DNA of 64,000 bases from Bacteroidota bacterium. GTDB taxonomy: Bacteria; Bacteroidota; Bacteroidia; Chitinophagales; Chitinophagaceae. The notes beneath the pieces are model-generated. The model saw only the letters and a list, made by a program, of their open reading frames with translations, was not told where the DNA came from and made no database searches. The stretch lies in NCBI GenBank assembly GCA_023423405.1, contig JAFAFR010000014.1, forward strand, positions 427,818 to 491,817, read 5' to 3'. Of this stretch, positions 9,319 through 17,157 are shown piece by piece. Position numbers and translations under genes: made by a program. Each line of letters begins with the position of its first letter. Within the stretch, counting starts at the first letter, position 1.

Positions 9319-9807
9319 TCAGTGGCATTTGAAATAATCAAAAGGTTCCAGGCAATGGTTGCAACGGTAATGGGCCTTGCAGGCGGTGGAGCCGAATTCG
9401 CTGACACGCACGGTGGACCAGGATCCGCAATGCGGACAGGCAACCGCTTCTTCCTGCCGGAAATAATCGGGCATGCATACCTGTTGTACGGCGTTGGGTG
9501 GGGCAATGCCGTAAGCCTGCAGTTTTTCTTTTCCGGCGGTGCTCATCCATTCGGTTGTCCATACGGGTGAGAGCACGGTTTCTATGTCCACTTCCCGGAA
9601 ACCTGCCGCCAGCAGCTCCATTCTCAGGCGGGTGCGGATGGTATCCATGGCAGGACAGCCGCTGTAGGTGGGCGTTACGACGAGCTTTACCGCGTCCCCG
9701 TTCATTTCCACCGATCGCACAATACCGAGGTCATTTACCGATAACACCGGCACTTCCGGATCCATTACATTGTCCAGCAGCTTCCATATTTCGGTTTCCG
9801 TTACCAT
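9319..9807 (-). CDS. paaD: Phenylacetyl-CoA epoxidase complex subunit PaaD
   Basis: 162 residues. The N-terminal half is a MIP18/DUF59 domain (VMDPEVPVLSVNDLGIVRSV, with TPTYSGCPAMD). The C-terminal part has paired cysteines (CPHCGSWSTVRVSEFGSTACKAHYRCNHC, split here across residues 120-150) that could bind zinc or an Fe-S cluster. PaaD is needed for maturation of the epoxidase, probably Fe-S or di-iron assembly. It overlaps paaC by seven bases. Confidence 0.9.
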   Translation of the reverse strand: MVTETEIWKLLDNVMDPEVPVLSVNDLGIVRSVEMNGDAVKLVVTPTYSGCPAMDTIRTRLRMELLAAGFREVDIETVLSPVWTTEWMSTAGKEKLQAYGIAPPNAVQQVCMPDYFRQEEAVACPHCGSWSTVRVSEFGSTACKAHYRCNHCLEPFDYFKCH

Positions 9808-10610
9808 TCACAACCGGGATAGGCTCTTTGAAGGTATTGCATCTCTGCCAGTAAATAACCGAGGTGTTCGGTGTGCTGGCCGTGTTTGCCGCCCTGCTGG
9901 GTCCATCCGCCCGCAGGCGGTAAATCAAGGCCGGCGGGGCGAAAAGCGGTGGCGATGCGATCGAGCCATTCTGTGCGAAGGCCTTCCGGTGCAGCGATAC
10001 AGCCGTTTGCGGCCAGTTCGTTTTCACCGGGACTGGCGAGGAAAAATTCACCGCAATAAGGCCAGAGTTGTTCGAGGGCCGCCAGGAGCCGGCGCCGGCT
10101 TTCTTCAGTTCCATCACCGAGTCGTATGACCCATTCGCCGCTCCAGCGCTGGTGGTAGAGCAGTTCCCGCACCGCTTTGCCGGCTATGGCCGACAGTCGT
10201 GCATCGGGACCATTTACCAGCTTTTCGTATACACATAACTGGTATGCCGATAAAAAGAATTGTTTTAAAACCGTTACCGCCCAATCGCCGCGGGGCAGCT
10301 CGGCCAGCAGGAGGTTGTAAAATTCCGTGGCGTCGCGCAGGTAAGCGATATCGTCTTCATCTATATTCCCTTCCTTACTCACCAGCATGGGCGAATAAAA
10401 TTCTCTTATCAACGGCGGATAGCCGGTACACTGGTCGGCGGCATACTGGTAAAAATAGCGGGCCTGTCCTACCTGGTCCAGCGCAATATTGGAGATGGCT
10501 ATATCCTGCTCCAGCACGGGCCCGTGGCCGGTCCATTCACTGTTGCGATGACCTGCCAGCAATGCTGTATCGGCCAGTTGCAGCGTGTATTTGAAAAGAG
10601 AACGGATCAT
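9801..10610 (-). CDS. paaC: Phenylacetyl-CoA epoxidase structural subunit PaaC
   Basis: 269 residues, ferritin-like helical fold. The opening block DTALLAGHRNSEWTGHGPVLEQDIAISNIALDQVGQAR is typical of PaaC. PaaC lacks the full di-iron ligand set and pairs with PaaA to form the catalytic heterodimers. The stop overlaps paaD and the start overlaps the paaB stop by one base, so subunits are made from one coupled message. Confidence 0.92.
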   Translation of the reverse strand: MIRSLFKYTLQLADTALLAGHRNSEWTGHGPVLEQDIAISNIALDQVGQARYFYQYAADQCTGYPPLIREFYSPMLVSKEGNIDEDDIAYLRDATEFYNLLLAELPRGDWAVTVLKQFFLSAYQLCVYEKLVNGPDARLSAIAGKAVRELLYHQRWSGEWVIRLGDGTEESRRRLLAALEQLWPYCGEFFLASPGENELAANGCIAAPEGLRTEWLDRIATAFRPAGLDLPPAGGWTQQGGKHGQHTEHLGYLLAEMQYLQRAYPGCEW

Positions 10611-10900
10611 TACATGTGTTTGAGATCGTCGGGCAATTGGTAAAAAGTGGGATGGCGGTAGATCTTGTCATTGGCAGGGTCATAGAGGCTGCCTGCTTCA
10701 CCGGGGTCGGAAGTATGGAGGTATTTGCTTTCCACCACCCAGATGCTGATGCCTTCCTGGCGGCGGGTGTACACGTCGCGGGCGTTTTCAATGGCCATGG
10801 CGGCATCGGCCGCATGCAGGCTGCCCACATGTTTGTGATCCAGTCCCTGCCTGCTGCGGATGAATACTTCCCACAGCGGCCATTCTTTACGGTTGTCCAT
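10610..10900 (-). CDS. paaB: Phenylacetyl-CoA epoxidase subunit PaaB
   Basis: 96 residues from the ATG of MDNRKEWPLWEVFIRSRQGL, the usual PaaB start; 13 extra upstream codons exist but lie within paaA and are not conserved-looking. The motifs GLDHKHVGSLHAADAAMAIENARDVYTRR and IWVVES identify the small bridging subunit that links PaaAC dimers. It overlaps the end of paaA by 14 bases. Confidence 0.92.
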   Translation of the reverse strand: MDNRKEWPLWEVFIRSRQGLDHKHVGSLHAADAAMAIENARDVYTRRQEGISIWVVESKYLHTSDPGEAGSLYDPANDKIYRHPTFYQLPDDLKHM

Positions 10901-11855
10901 GATGGTTATATTTATTGCTTGCTGCCTGCTTATCGGCATAGACCTGCGCGGCTTCCCGTACCCAGGCGCCTTCTTCGTGCGCCTGCAGCCTTGCCTGCAG
11001 CCTTTCTTTGTTACAGGGGCCGTTGCCGTTCACCACTTCCCAGAACTCCTGCCAGTTGATAGCCCCAAAATCATAGTGGCCGCGGCTTTCGTTCCATTGC
11101 AGGGCGGGATCGGGCAAATGCATTCCTAGTATTTTGACCTGTTCTGCGCAGATGTCCACGAATTTCTGCCGCAGCTCATCGTTGCTGAACCGTTTGATTT
11201 TCCAGGCCATGCTCTGCGCGGAATGGGGCGATGCATCGTCGGATGGACCGAACATCATTACACTCGGCCACCACCAGCGGTCGATGGCGTCCTGGCACAT
11301 GCGACGCTGGGCTTCGGAGCCGCGGCTCAGCGTGAGCAGAATTTCAAAACCCTGGCGCTGGTGGAAACTTTCTTCCTTACAAATGCGCACCATGGCGCGT
11401 GCATAGGGTCCATAGGAGGCTCTGCACAAGGGCACCTGGTTCATGATGGCGGCTCCGTCCACCAGCCAGCCGATGGCGCCCATGTCGGCCCAGGTGAGGG
11501 TGGGATAATTGAATATGGAAGAATATTTGGCCTTCCCGCTGTGCAGTTGCTCCAGCATTTCTGCACGGCTGATGCCCAGGGTTTCTGCGGCACTGTAGAG
11601 GTAAAGGCCATGACCGGCCTCGTCCTGCACTTTGGCGATGAGGGTGGCTTTGCGACGCAGCGTAGGCGCGCGGGTGATCCAGTTCCCTTCGGGAAGCATG
11701 CCCACAATTTCGCTGTGCGCATGTTGGGAGATTTGCCGGATCAGTGTTTGGCGGTATTTGTCCGGCATCCAGTCGCGCGGCTCAATGCGGATTTCCTGGT
11801 CAATTTTTTCCTGGAAGGCGGCCGCAGGATCCTGCTGGTTACGGGTGATCGTCAT
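10887..11855 (-). CDS. paaA: Phenylacetyl-CoA epoxidase catalytic subunit PaaA
   Basis: 322 residues. Di-iron ligands of the bacterial multicomponent monooxygenase type are visible in KVQDEAGHGLYLY and in CKEESFHQRQGFE. PaaA makes the 1,2-epoxide of phenylacetyl-CoA with O2 and electrons from PaaE. It is the first gene of the paaABCDGIY operon. A TACATTTG promoter box ends only six bases upstream of the ATG, so the message may be nearly leaderless. Confidence 0.95.
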   Translation of the reverse strand: MTITRNQQDPAAAFQEKIDQEIRIEPRDWMPDKYRQTLIRQISQHAHSEIVGMLPEGNWITRAPTLRRKATLIAKVQDEAGHGLYLYSAAETLGISRAEMLEQLHSGKAKYSSIFNYPTLTWADMGAIGWLVDGAAIMNQVPLCRASYGPYARAMVRICKEESFHQRQGFEILLTLSRGSEAQRRMCQDAIDRWWWPSVMMFGPSDDASPHSAQSMAWKIKRFSNDELRQKFVDICAEQVKILGMHLPDPALQWNESRGHYDFGAINWQEFWEVVNGNGPCNKERLQARLQAHEEGAWVREAAQVYADKQAASNKYNHHGQP

Positions 11856-11860
11856 AGTTC

Positions 11861-11889
11861 CAAATGTACGCCATGCTAACGATTGTTAG
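11861..11889 (-). promoter_or_regulatory. paaA promoter with palindromic operator
   Basis: On the minus strand TACATTTG (11861-11868) fits the Bacteroidota -7 consensus TAnnTTTG. Directly upstream, inside the spacer to the -33 region, is the inverted repeat CTAAC-GATT-GTTAG (11876-11889). A related palindrome sits at the same relative place in front of the TetR gene, so I read it as the operator of that repressor. No clear -33 TTG is visible. Confidence 0.6.
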
Positions 11890-12016
11890 TATCCGGTTGG
11901 TATATAAAAACCGTACAGGAGCGTTCGCTTTCGGACAGTAAGCCTGTTTCGGATTTATGCAAAATGCTGGATATAAACGCTTTATACAATGGCATGTGGG
12001 TTGGAGTAAACCAGGC

Positions 12017-14446
12017 ATGTTTAGCAATTATTTCACCATCGCTTTCCGCCAGTTGCGGAAACAAAAAATGTACAGCGTCATCAAGATCGGCGGTTTTGCG
12101 CTCAGCATTGCTGCCTGCATCCTGATCGCGCTCTTCATCCGGCACGAGCTGAGTTATGATTCGAATAACTCCGATGGAGACCGGGTATACCGGGTGATCG
12201 GTGCGCTCCGGCGCGATGGTAAGCTGTTAAGGAATACCTCGTTTCCCGCTCCGATGGCGCGCACCATTGCGGCGGATTTTCCTGAAATTGAAAAGGCCGG
12301 CCGGCTGATGCCCAACCAGTTGTTCGGCGGTGCGGGCAGTAACCAGATCCGTCCGGCGGATACAAAAGAGAACAGCTATGAAGAAGGTTTTTGCTTCGCC
12401 GACCAGGAGATCATCGATATCCTGCATATTCCCATCATAAAAGGAAATCCTGCCAAAGTATTGGACGAGCCATTCACGCTGCTGATCTCGCGCAGCAAGG
12501 CGGAAAAATTCTTCCCCGGGCAGGACCCCATCGGAAAATTAATGGTGTTCAACGACCGGGAACGGCTGCTCATCCGTATTTCCGGGGTGATGGAAGATTT
12601 TCCTGATAACAGCCACCTGCAGTACGATTATTTCATTTCGCTGAAAGGAAACGCTTTCTGGGAGGGTGAACAGGACGAATGGATGGCCAGCAACTATGAT
12701 ACCTATGTTAAGCTGAAGCCGGGAAGTGACGCAAAAGGACTGGAGAAAAAACTCACGGCAGATGTGCTGGACAACTATATTATTCCCAAAATGAAGGCGG
12801 CAAACTATTCCTTGTACAAGGACCTGAAAAAGAATGCCTGGCTGGAATTGCAGCCGCTGCGCGACATTCACCTGAAGTCACAGGATATCGACGATTCCCT
12901 GTCGCACGGCGACAGCCGCTTTGTGTGGCTGTTTGGTTCGGTGGCGCTTTTTGTACTGCTGCTGGCCTGTGTGAACTTCATTAACCTGTCGACAGCAAAG
13001 TCGGCTAATCGTGCCCGTGAGGTAGGACTCAGGAAGACCATCGGTTCCCTGCGAATCCACCTGGTACAGCAGTTCCTGGCGGAATCGATTCTGTACAGCA
13101 TCATCGGTTTCGTCCTGGCCATCCTGGTCACCTGGCTGCTGCTTCCTTATTTCAATCAATTGTCGCAGAAAGATCTTGACATACCCTGGACCAGCGCCTG
13201 GTTCCTGCCGGTAATATTCCTGTCGGCGTTGATCGTGGGTGTGCTGGCTGGCCTGTACCCGGCGTTTTATCTTTCTTCTTTCCGCCCGGTGAACGTGCTG
13301 AAAGGCGACCTCAGCCGCGGCTCCAGGAACAGCCTGCTGCGCAATGTGCTGGTGGTGTTCCAGTTCACCTGCTCCATTGTACTGATCATTGGAACGGTAG
13401 TGATCTACCAGCAAACCAATTTTCTGCTCAACCGCAAAGTAGGTTTCGACAAAGACCGCGTGGTGGTGGTCCAGGGAACCAATACCATGGGCGACAAGAT
13501 CGGCGCCTTTAAAAATGAATTGCAGAAACAGCAGGTGGTGCAGTCGGTATCCATCAGCGACTACCTGCCGGTGACCAATACCAAGCGCAACATGAACACC
13601 TTCTGGGTGGCGGAAAAGCGGCAGGAGGGAATGGGAACGCCTTCGCAGTTCTGGGTGGTGGACCACGATTATCTTCCTACAATGGGAATGAAACTGGTGG
13701 CGGGACGTAATTTCCGGGCCGATCTGCCGACGGACTCGCAGGCCGTTATCATCAACCAGCGGCTGGCCGTTCAAATGGGACTGAAAGATCCCTTAGGTGT
13801 TAAGCTTACTAACGGCAATAACTACACGGTAATTGGCGTGGTGGAGGATTTCAATTTTGAAACGATGCGGCAGGATATCGGCGGGCTGATGTTTTCGCTG
13901 GGCAGGAGTCCTTCGTCGGTGGCTGTTAAAGTTAAGACCGGCAATATGCAGGAGGCCATGGCCACCATCGGCAGGATATGGAAAGATTTTATGCCCAACC
14001 AGCAGATCAGGTATGCCTACCTCGACAGCAATTTTGAACAGATGTATGCCGATGTGCAACGGATGCAGCGAATTTTCAGCAGCTTTTCTTTGCTGGCCAT
14101 CCTGATCGCCTGCCTGGGACTGTTTGCGCTGGCGGCTTTCATGGCAGAGCAGCGGCACAAGGAGATCAGTATCCGGAAAGTGCTGGGCGCTTCCGTGGCC
14201 CAGATCAATGGTTTGCTTTCTGCTGATTTCCTGAAGCTGGTATTGCTGGCCGTATTGATCGCATCGCCCATTGCCTGGTTTGGCATGAACCGCTGGCTGC
14301 AGGATTTTGCCTATCGCATTTCGATCAGTTGGTGGATGTTTGGCGCAGCCGCGATCATCGTGTTGCTGATCGCGTTGGTGACCATCAGCTTTCAATCGCT
14401 TAAAGCGGCATTGAACAATCCCATCGAGGGGCTGCGTTCGGAATAA
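12017..14446 (+). CDS. FtsX/MacB-type ABC transporter permease
   Basis: 809 residues from MFSNYFTIAFRQLRKQKMYSVIKIGGFALSI, the stereotyped start of Bacteroidota permeases of this class; twenty more codons upstream are unlikely. There are two FtsX units, each with a periplasmic MacB-PCD domain followed by three helices, with helices at about 20-42, 285-405, 430-455 and 690-790. The motif NRAREVGLRKTIGS after the first FtsX helix and QRHKEISIRKVLGA in the second are the family's coupling segments. No ATPase is next to it, so it must use one encoded elsewhere. It lies opposite to, and between, paaA and paaE with no spacer before the paaE stop. Confidence 0.88.
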   Translation: MFSNYFTIAFRQLRKQKMYSVIKIGGFALSIAACILIALFIRHELSYDSNNSDGDRVYRVIGALRRDGKLLRNTSFPAPMARTIAADFPEIEKAGRLMPNQLFGGAGSNQIRPADTKENSYEEGFCFADQEIIDILHIPIIKGNPAKVLDEPFTLLISRSKAEKFFPGQDPIGKLMVFNDRERLLIRISGVMEDFPDNSHLQYDYFISLKGNAFWEGEQDEWMASNYDTYVKLKPGSDAKGLEKKLTADVLDNYIIPKMKAANYSLYKDLKKNAWLELQPLRDIHLKSQDIDDSLSHGDSRFVWLFGSVALFVLLLACVNFINLSTAKSANRAREVGLRKTIGSLRIHLVQQFLAESILYSIIGFVLAILVTWLLLPYFNQLSQKDLDIPWTSAWFLPVIFLSALIVGVLAGLYPAFYLSSFRPVNVLKGDLSRGSRNSLLRNVLVVFQFTCSIVLIIGTVVIYQQTNFLLNRKVGFDKDRVVVVQGTNTMGDKIGAFKNELQKQQVVQSVSISDYLPVTNTKRNMNTFWVAEKRQEGMGTPSQFWVVDHDYLPTMGMKLVAGRNFRADLPTDSQAVIINQRLAVQMGLKDPLGVKLTNGNNYTVIGVVEDFNFETMRQDIGGLMFSLGRSPSSVAVKVKTGNMQEAMATIGRIWKDFMPNQQIRYAYLDSNFEQMYADVQRMQRIFSSFSLLAILIACLGLFALAAFMAEQRHKEISIRKVLGASVAQINGLLSADFLKLVLLAVLIASPIAWFGMNRWLQDFAYRISISWWMFGAAAIIVLLIALVTISFQSLKAALNNPIEGLRSE

Positions 14447-15559
14447 TTATTTCTGGTCGAAGTCGATTGTCACTGCCGGGCTGCGCGGATGGCTCTGGCA
14501 GGTGAGGATAAAGCCGGCATCGAGTTCTTCGGGAACCAGGGCATAGTTTTGGTCCATGCTCACTTCGCCTTCTACCAGCCTGGCGCGGCAGGTGGCGCAA
14601 ACGCCGCCTTTGCAGGCATAGGGGAGATCGGCGCCGGCCGCCAGCGCTGCGTCGAGTATAGAGTTGCCGTCGTAGGCGAGGTCGAAGTTGATGGTGCGGC
14701 CGTCGAGCCGGATGCTGACGGTTGCAGGCGCGCTGGCAGGCGATGAGGCCCTCGTTGCTTTCGTCGTATTGCCGGCGCCGGTGGAAGACAGCGTACCGGC
14801 ATTCGTTTTCTGGCCGGGACTGTGAAAGAGTTCGAAATGGATGGCGGTGGGTGATAGTTTTTCCTGCAACAGGAAGTCTCTCAGGTCGAAGATCATCTCT
14901 TCGGGCCCGCAGAGGAAAACATGGTCGATCTGGGAATAGTCGATCCATCCTTTGCCGAGTTCCCTGCATTTATCGGCGTTTATGCGTCCCTGTTGTACAG
15001 GAAGGTCGAGCCGCTCGCGGCTCAGCACGTGTAATACCCGGAAGCGTTGCGGGTAGCGGTTTTTGAGCCCTTCAACGGCCTCCCGGAAAATAATGGTATC
15101 CCTGCTTTTGTTGCCGTACACCAGGCTGACCTCGCTCAGGGGTTCTGTAGCGAGGATATTTTTGATCAGCGAAAAAACCGGTGTAATACCACTGCCAGCG
15201 GCGAAGGCGAGGTAACAGCGGCCCGCATTGGGATTGGTTTCTATGGAGAAGCGGCCCGTGGGAGGCAACACGTCAACGGTATCGCCTATACGAAGCTGGC
15301 GGTTGGCGAAAGAAGAGAAAACGCCACCCTCCACTTCTTTGACAGCGATGCGTAGTTCCTTTTCATCCGGCGTGCTGCAGATGGAATAGGAACGTCTTAT
15401 TTCCTGGCCATCGACGTAATGCCGAAGCGTAATGTTTTGTCCTGCCTGGAAACGGAAAACATCACTGAGCGCTTCGGGCACGGCAAATGCTATGCTGACA
15501 CATTGTTCTGTTTCGCGTTGCAGGTCGGCGATCACCAGCGGATGAAAGTGAATGGACAT
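14447..15559 (-). CDS. paaE: Phenylacetyl-CoA epoxidase reductase PaaE
   Basis: 370 residues. FAD-binding RRSYSIC at 55-61, NAD(P)-binding AAGSGITPVFSLIKNIL at 120-136, and a C-terminal plant-type 2Fe-2S ferredoxin domain with cysteines 316, 321, 324 and 354. It passes electrons from NADPH to PaaA. A low-complexity Ala/Ser/Thr linker (about 250-282) joins the reductase and ferredoxin parts. It is separated from paaABCDGIY by the permease gene and sits one base downstream of the TetR regulator. Confidence 0.92.
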   Translation of the reverse strand: MSIHFHPLVIADLQRETEQCVSIAFAVPEALSDVFRFQAGQNITLRHYVDGQEIRRSYSICSTPDEKELRIAVKEVEGGVFSSFANRQLRIGDTVDVLPPTGRFSIETNPNAGRCYLAFAAGSGITPVFSLIKNILATEPLSEVSLVYGNKSRDTIIFREAVEGLKNRYPQRFRVLHVLSRERLDLPVQQGRINADKCRELGKGWIDYSQIDHVFLCGPEEMIFDLRDFLLQEKLSPTAIHFELFHSPGQKTNAGTLSSTGAGNTTKATRASSPASAPATVSIRLDGRTINFDLAYDGNSILDAALAAGADLPYACKGGVCATCRARLVEGEVSMDQNYALVPEELDAGFILTCQSHPRSPAVTIDFDQK

Positions 15560-15560
15560 A

Positions 15561-16151
15561 TCAGGCTTTTAAACCATCGATCAGGATCAGCACCATGTTC
15601 TCTTCAAGTTGTCGTGCACTGATCTTGGCTTTGCTGCGGTGCCAGCTTTCAATGCCGTTTACTGCGTGTAACATGATCAGTACAACCGTGGGGGCATCCA
15701 CCGGCTTTACCTCGCCCGTTTCGATTCCCTTTTCGATGATGCCGGCAAGTCTTTTACGATAATTCCTGCGCTGGTTGTGGTAATTGGACAGGTAAGGATC
15801 CGACAGGTGTTTCCAGTCGCGGTCGGCCACGATCACCATTTCATATTGCTCCAGCATCATGCGGATGTGAAAACGCAGCATGGCTTCCACCCGCTGGATG
15901 CTGCTCATATCGCTGTTCTCCACTTCCTCACACTGCTGGTTGAAGGCGTTGGCCACTTTGAAACAGATGTCCTGCAGCAATTCTTCCTTTGACTGGATAT
16001 GATTGTAGAGGCTGGCGGCCTCCACACCTACCGCTTCGGCCAGGTCGCGCATGGAAGCTGCTTTGAAACCTTTTTCCCGGAACAGGCGGGTGGCAGCTTC
16101 CACGATCACTTCTTTCTTGGTGGCGTTGTTCTTGTTCTTGATCTTGGCCAT
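15561..16151 (-). CDS. TetR/AcrR family regulator, probable repressor of the paa genes
   Basis: 196 residues. The N-terminal helix-turn-helix runs through KKEVIVEAATRLFREKGFKAASMRDLAEAVGVEAASLYNHIQSKEELL. The C-terminal ligand-binding half is helical with WKHLSDPYLSNYHNQRRNYRKRLAGII. It is transcribed with paaE, and its own promoter and the paaA promoter share a palindrome. By analogy with PaaR-type TetR proteins the inducer is probably phenylacetyl-CoA; that part is inference. Confidence 0.85.
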   Translation of the reverse strand: MAKIKNKNNATKKEVIVEAATRLFREKGFKAASMRDLAEAVGVEAASLYNHIQSKEELLQDICFKVANAFNQQCEEVENSDMSSIQRVEAMLRFHIRMMLEQYEMVIVADRDWKHLSDPYLSNYHNQRRNYRKRLAGIIEKGIETGEVKPVDAPTVVLIMLHAVNGIESWHRSKAKISARQLEENMVLILIDGLKA

Positions 16152-16158
16152 ACAACCT

Positions 16159-16186
16159 CAAATATACAAACGAACGGCAGTTAGTT
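16159..16186 (-). promoter_or_regulatory. TetR-paaE promoter with palindromic operator
   Basis: TATATTTG (minus strand, 16159-16166) matches the -7 box and ends eight bases before the TetR ATG. Immediately upstream lies AACTAAC-TGCC-GTTCGTT (minus strand, 16169-16186), an imperfect palindrome with one mismatch. It shares ACTAACnnnCGTTnG with the site before paaA, which suggests autoregulation by the TetR protein. Confidence 0.62.
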
Positions 16187-16230
16187 GAAGCGGGGACAAA
16201 AAACCCTATTTTCGCGCCACAAATCAAGAT

Positions 16231-17157
16231 ATGTCCCTGATAGTTGTAGGTACCATGGCCTTTGATGCCATTGAAACACCCTTTGGAGAAAGCGGAAAAA
16301 TCGTTGGCGGCTCAGCCACTTATCTTGCCTGGAGCGCTTCCAATTTTGTAAAACCCGTGAACCAGATCTCGGTGATCGGTGAAGACTTCCCGCAGTTGCA
16401 ACTGGATGCGCTGGCAGGCCGCGGCGTACAACTCGATGGCGTGCAGCGCAGGATGGGAGAGAAGTCCTTTTTCTGGGCAGGCCGTTATCATATGGACATG
16501 AATTCGCGCGATACCCTCGATACCCAGCTCAATGTGCTGGCAGATTTCGATCCGGTGGTCCCGGAAAAATACCAGGGTTCTGCCTTCCTGATGCTGGGCA
16601 ACCTGATGCCCAAAATACAGCTCAGTGTGATCCGGCAGTTGAAAAAACGTCCGCGACTAATCGTCATGGACACCATGAATTTCTGGATGGACACTGCCAT
16701 GGATGATTTGCTCACTGTGCTGAAAGAGGTGGATGTGCTGATGGTGAACGACAGCGAGGCCCGCCAACTCAGCGGCGAATATTCGCTGGTGAAGGCGGCC
16801 AGGAAGATCCGTACCATGGGGCCGCGTTTCCTCGTGATCAAAAAAGGAGAGCACGGGGCTCTGCTTTTCCACGAGAACCAGGTCTTTTTTGCGCCCGCCC
16901 TTCCGCTGGAAGACGTTTTTGATCCTACGGGCGCCGGCGATACTTTTGCCGGGGGCTTTATTGGTCACCTTGCCGCTACAGAGGATATCTCTTTCGAGAA
17001 CATGAAGTCGGCCATCATCAAAGGTTCGGCCCTGGCTTCTTTCTGCGTGGAAAAATTCGGCACTTCCCGCATGGAGGAGCTGGATGGCGATATGATTGAT
17101 GATCGCATCCGCCAGTTCGTGGACCTGGTAAATTTCGACATCACTCTTTCCCATTAA
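16231..17157 (+). CDS. PfkB-family carbohydrate/nucleoside kinase
   Basis: 308 residues. The PfkB C-terminal signature DPTGAGDTFAGGF begins at 231, with Asp237 as the catalytic base and the GAGD anion hole intact. The N-terminal GGSATYLAWSASNF block resembles the adenosine/ribokinase type. The sugar or nucleoside substrate cannot be decided. It is a stand-alone gene, and its 3' end overlaps the convergent lamin-tail gene by 17 bases. Confidence 0.85.
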   Translation: MSLIVVGTMAFDAIETPFGESGKIVGGSATYLAWSASNFVKPVNQISVIGEDFPQLQLDALAGRGVQLDGVQRRMGEKSFFWAGRYHMDMNSRDTLDTQLNVLADFDPVVPEKYQGSAFLMLGNLMPKIQLSVIRQLKKRPRLIVMDTMNFWMDTAMDDLLTVLKEVDVLMVNDSEARQLSGEYSLVKAARKIRTMGPRFLVIKKGEHGALLFHENQVFFAPALPLEDVFDPTGAGDTFAGGFIGHLAATEDISFENMKSAIIKGSALASFCVEKFGTSRMEELDGDMIDDRIRQFVDLVNFDITLSH

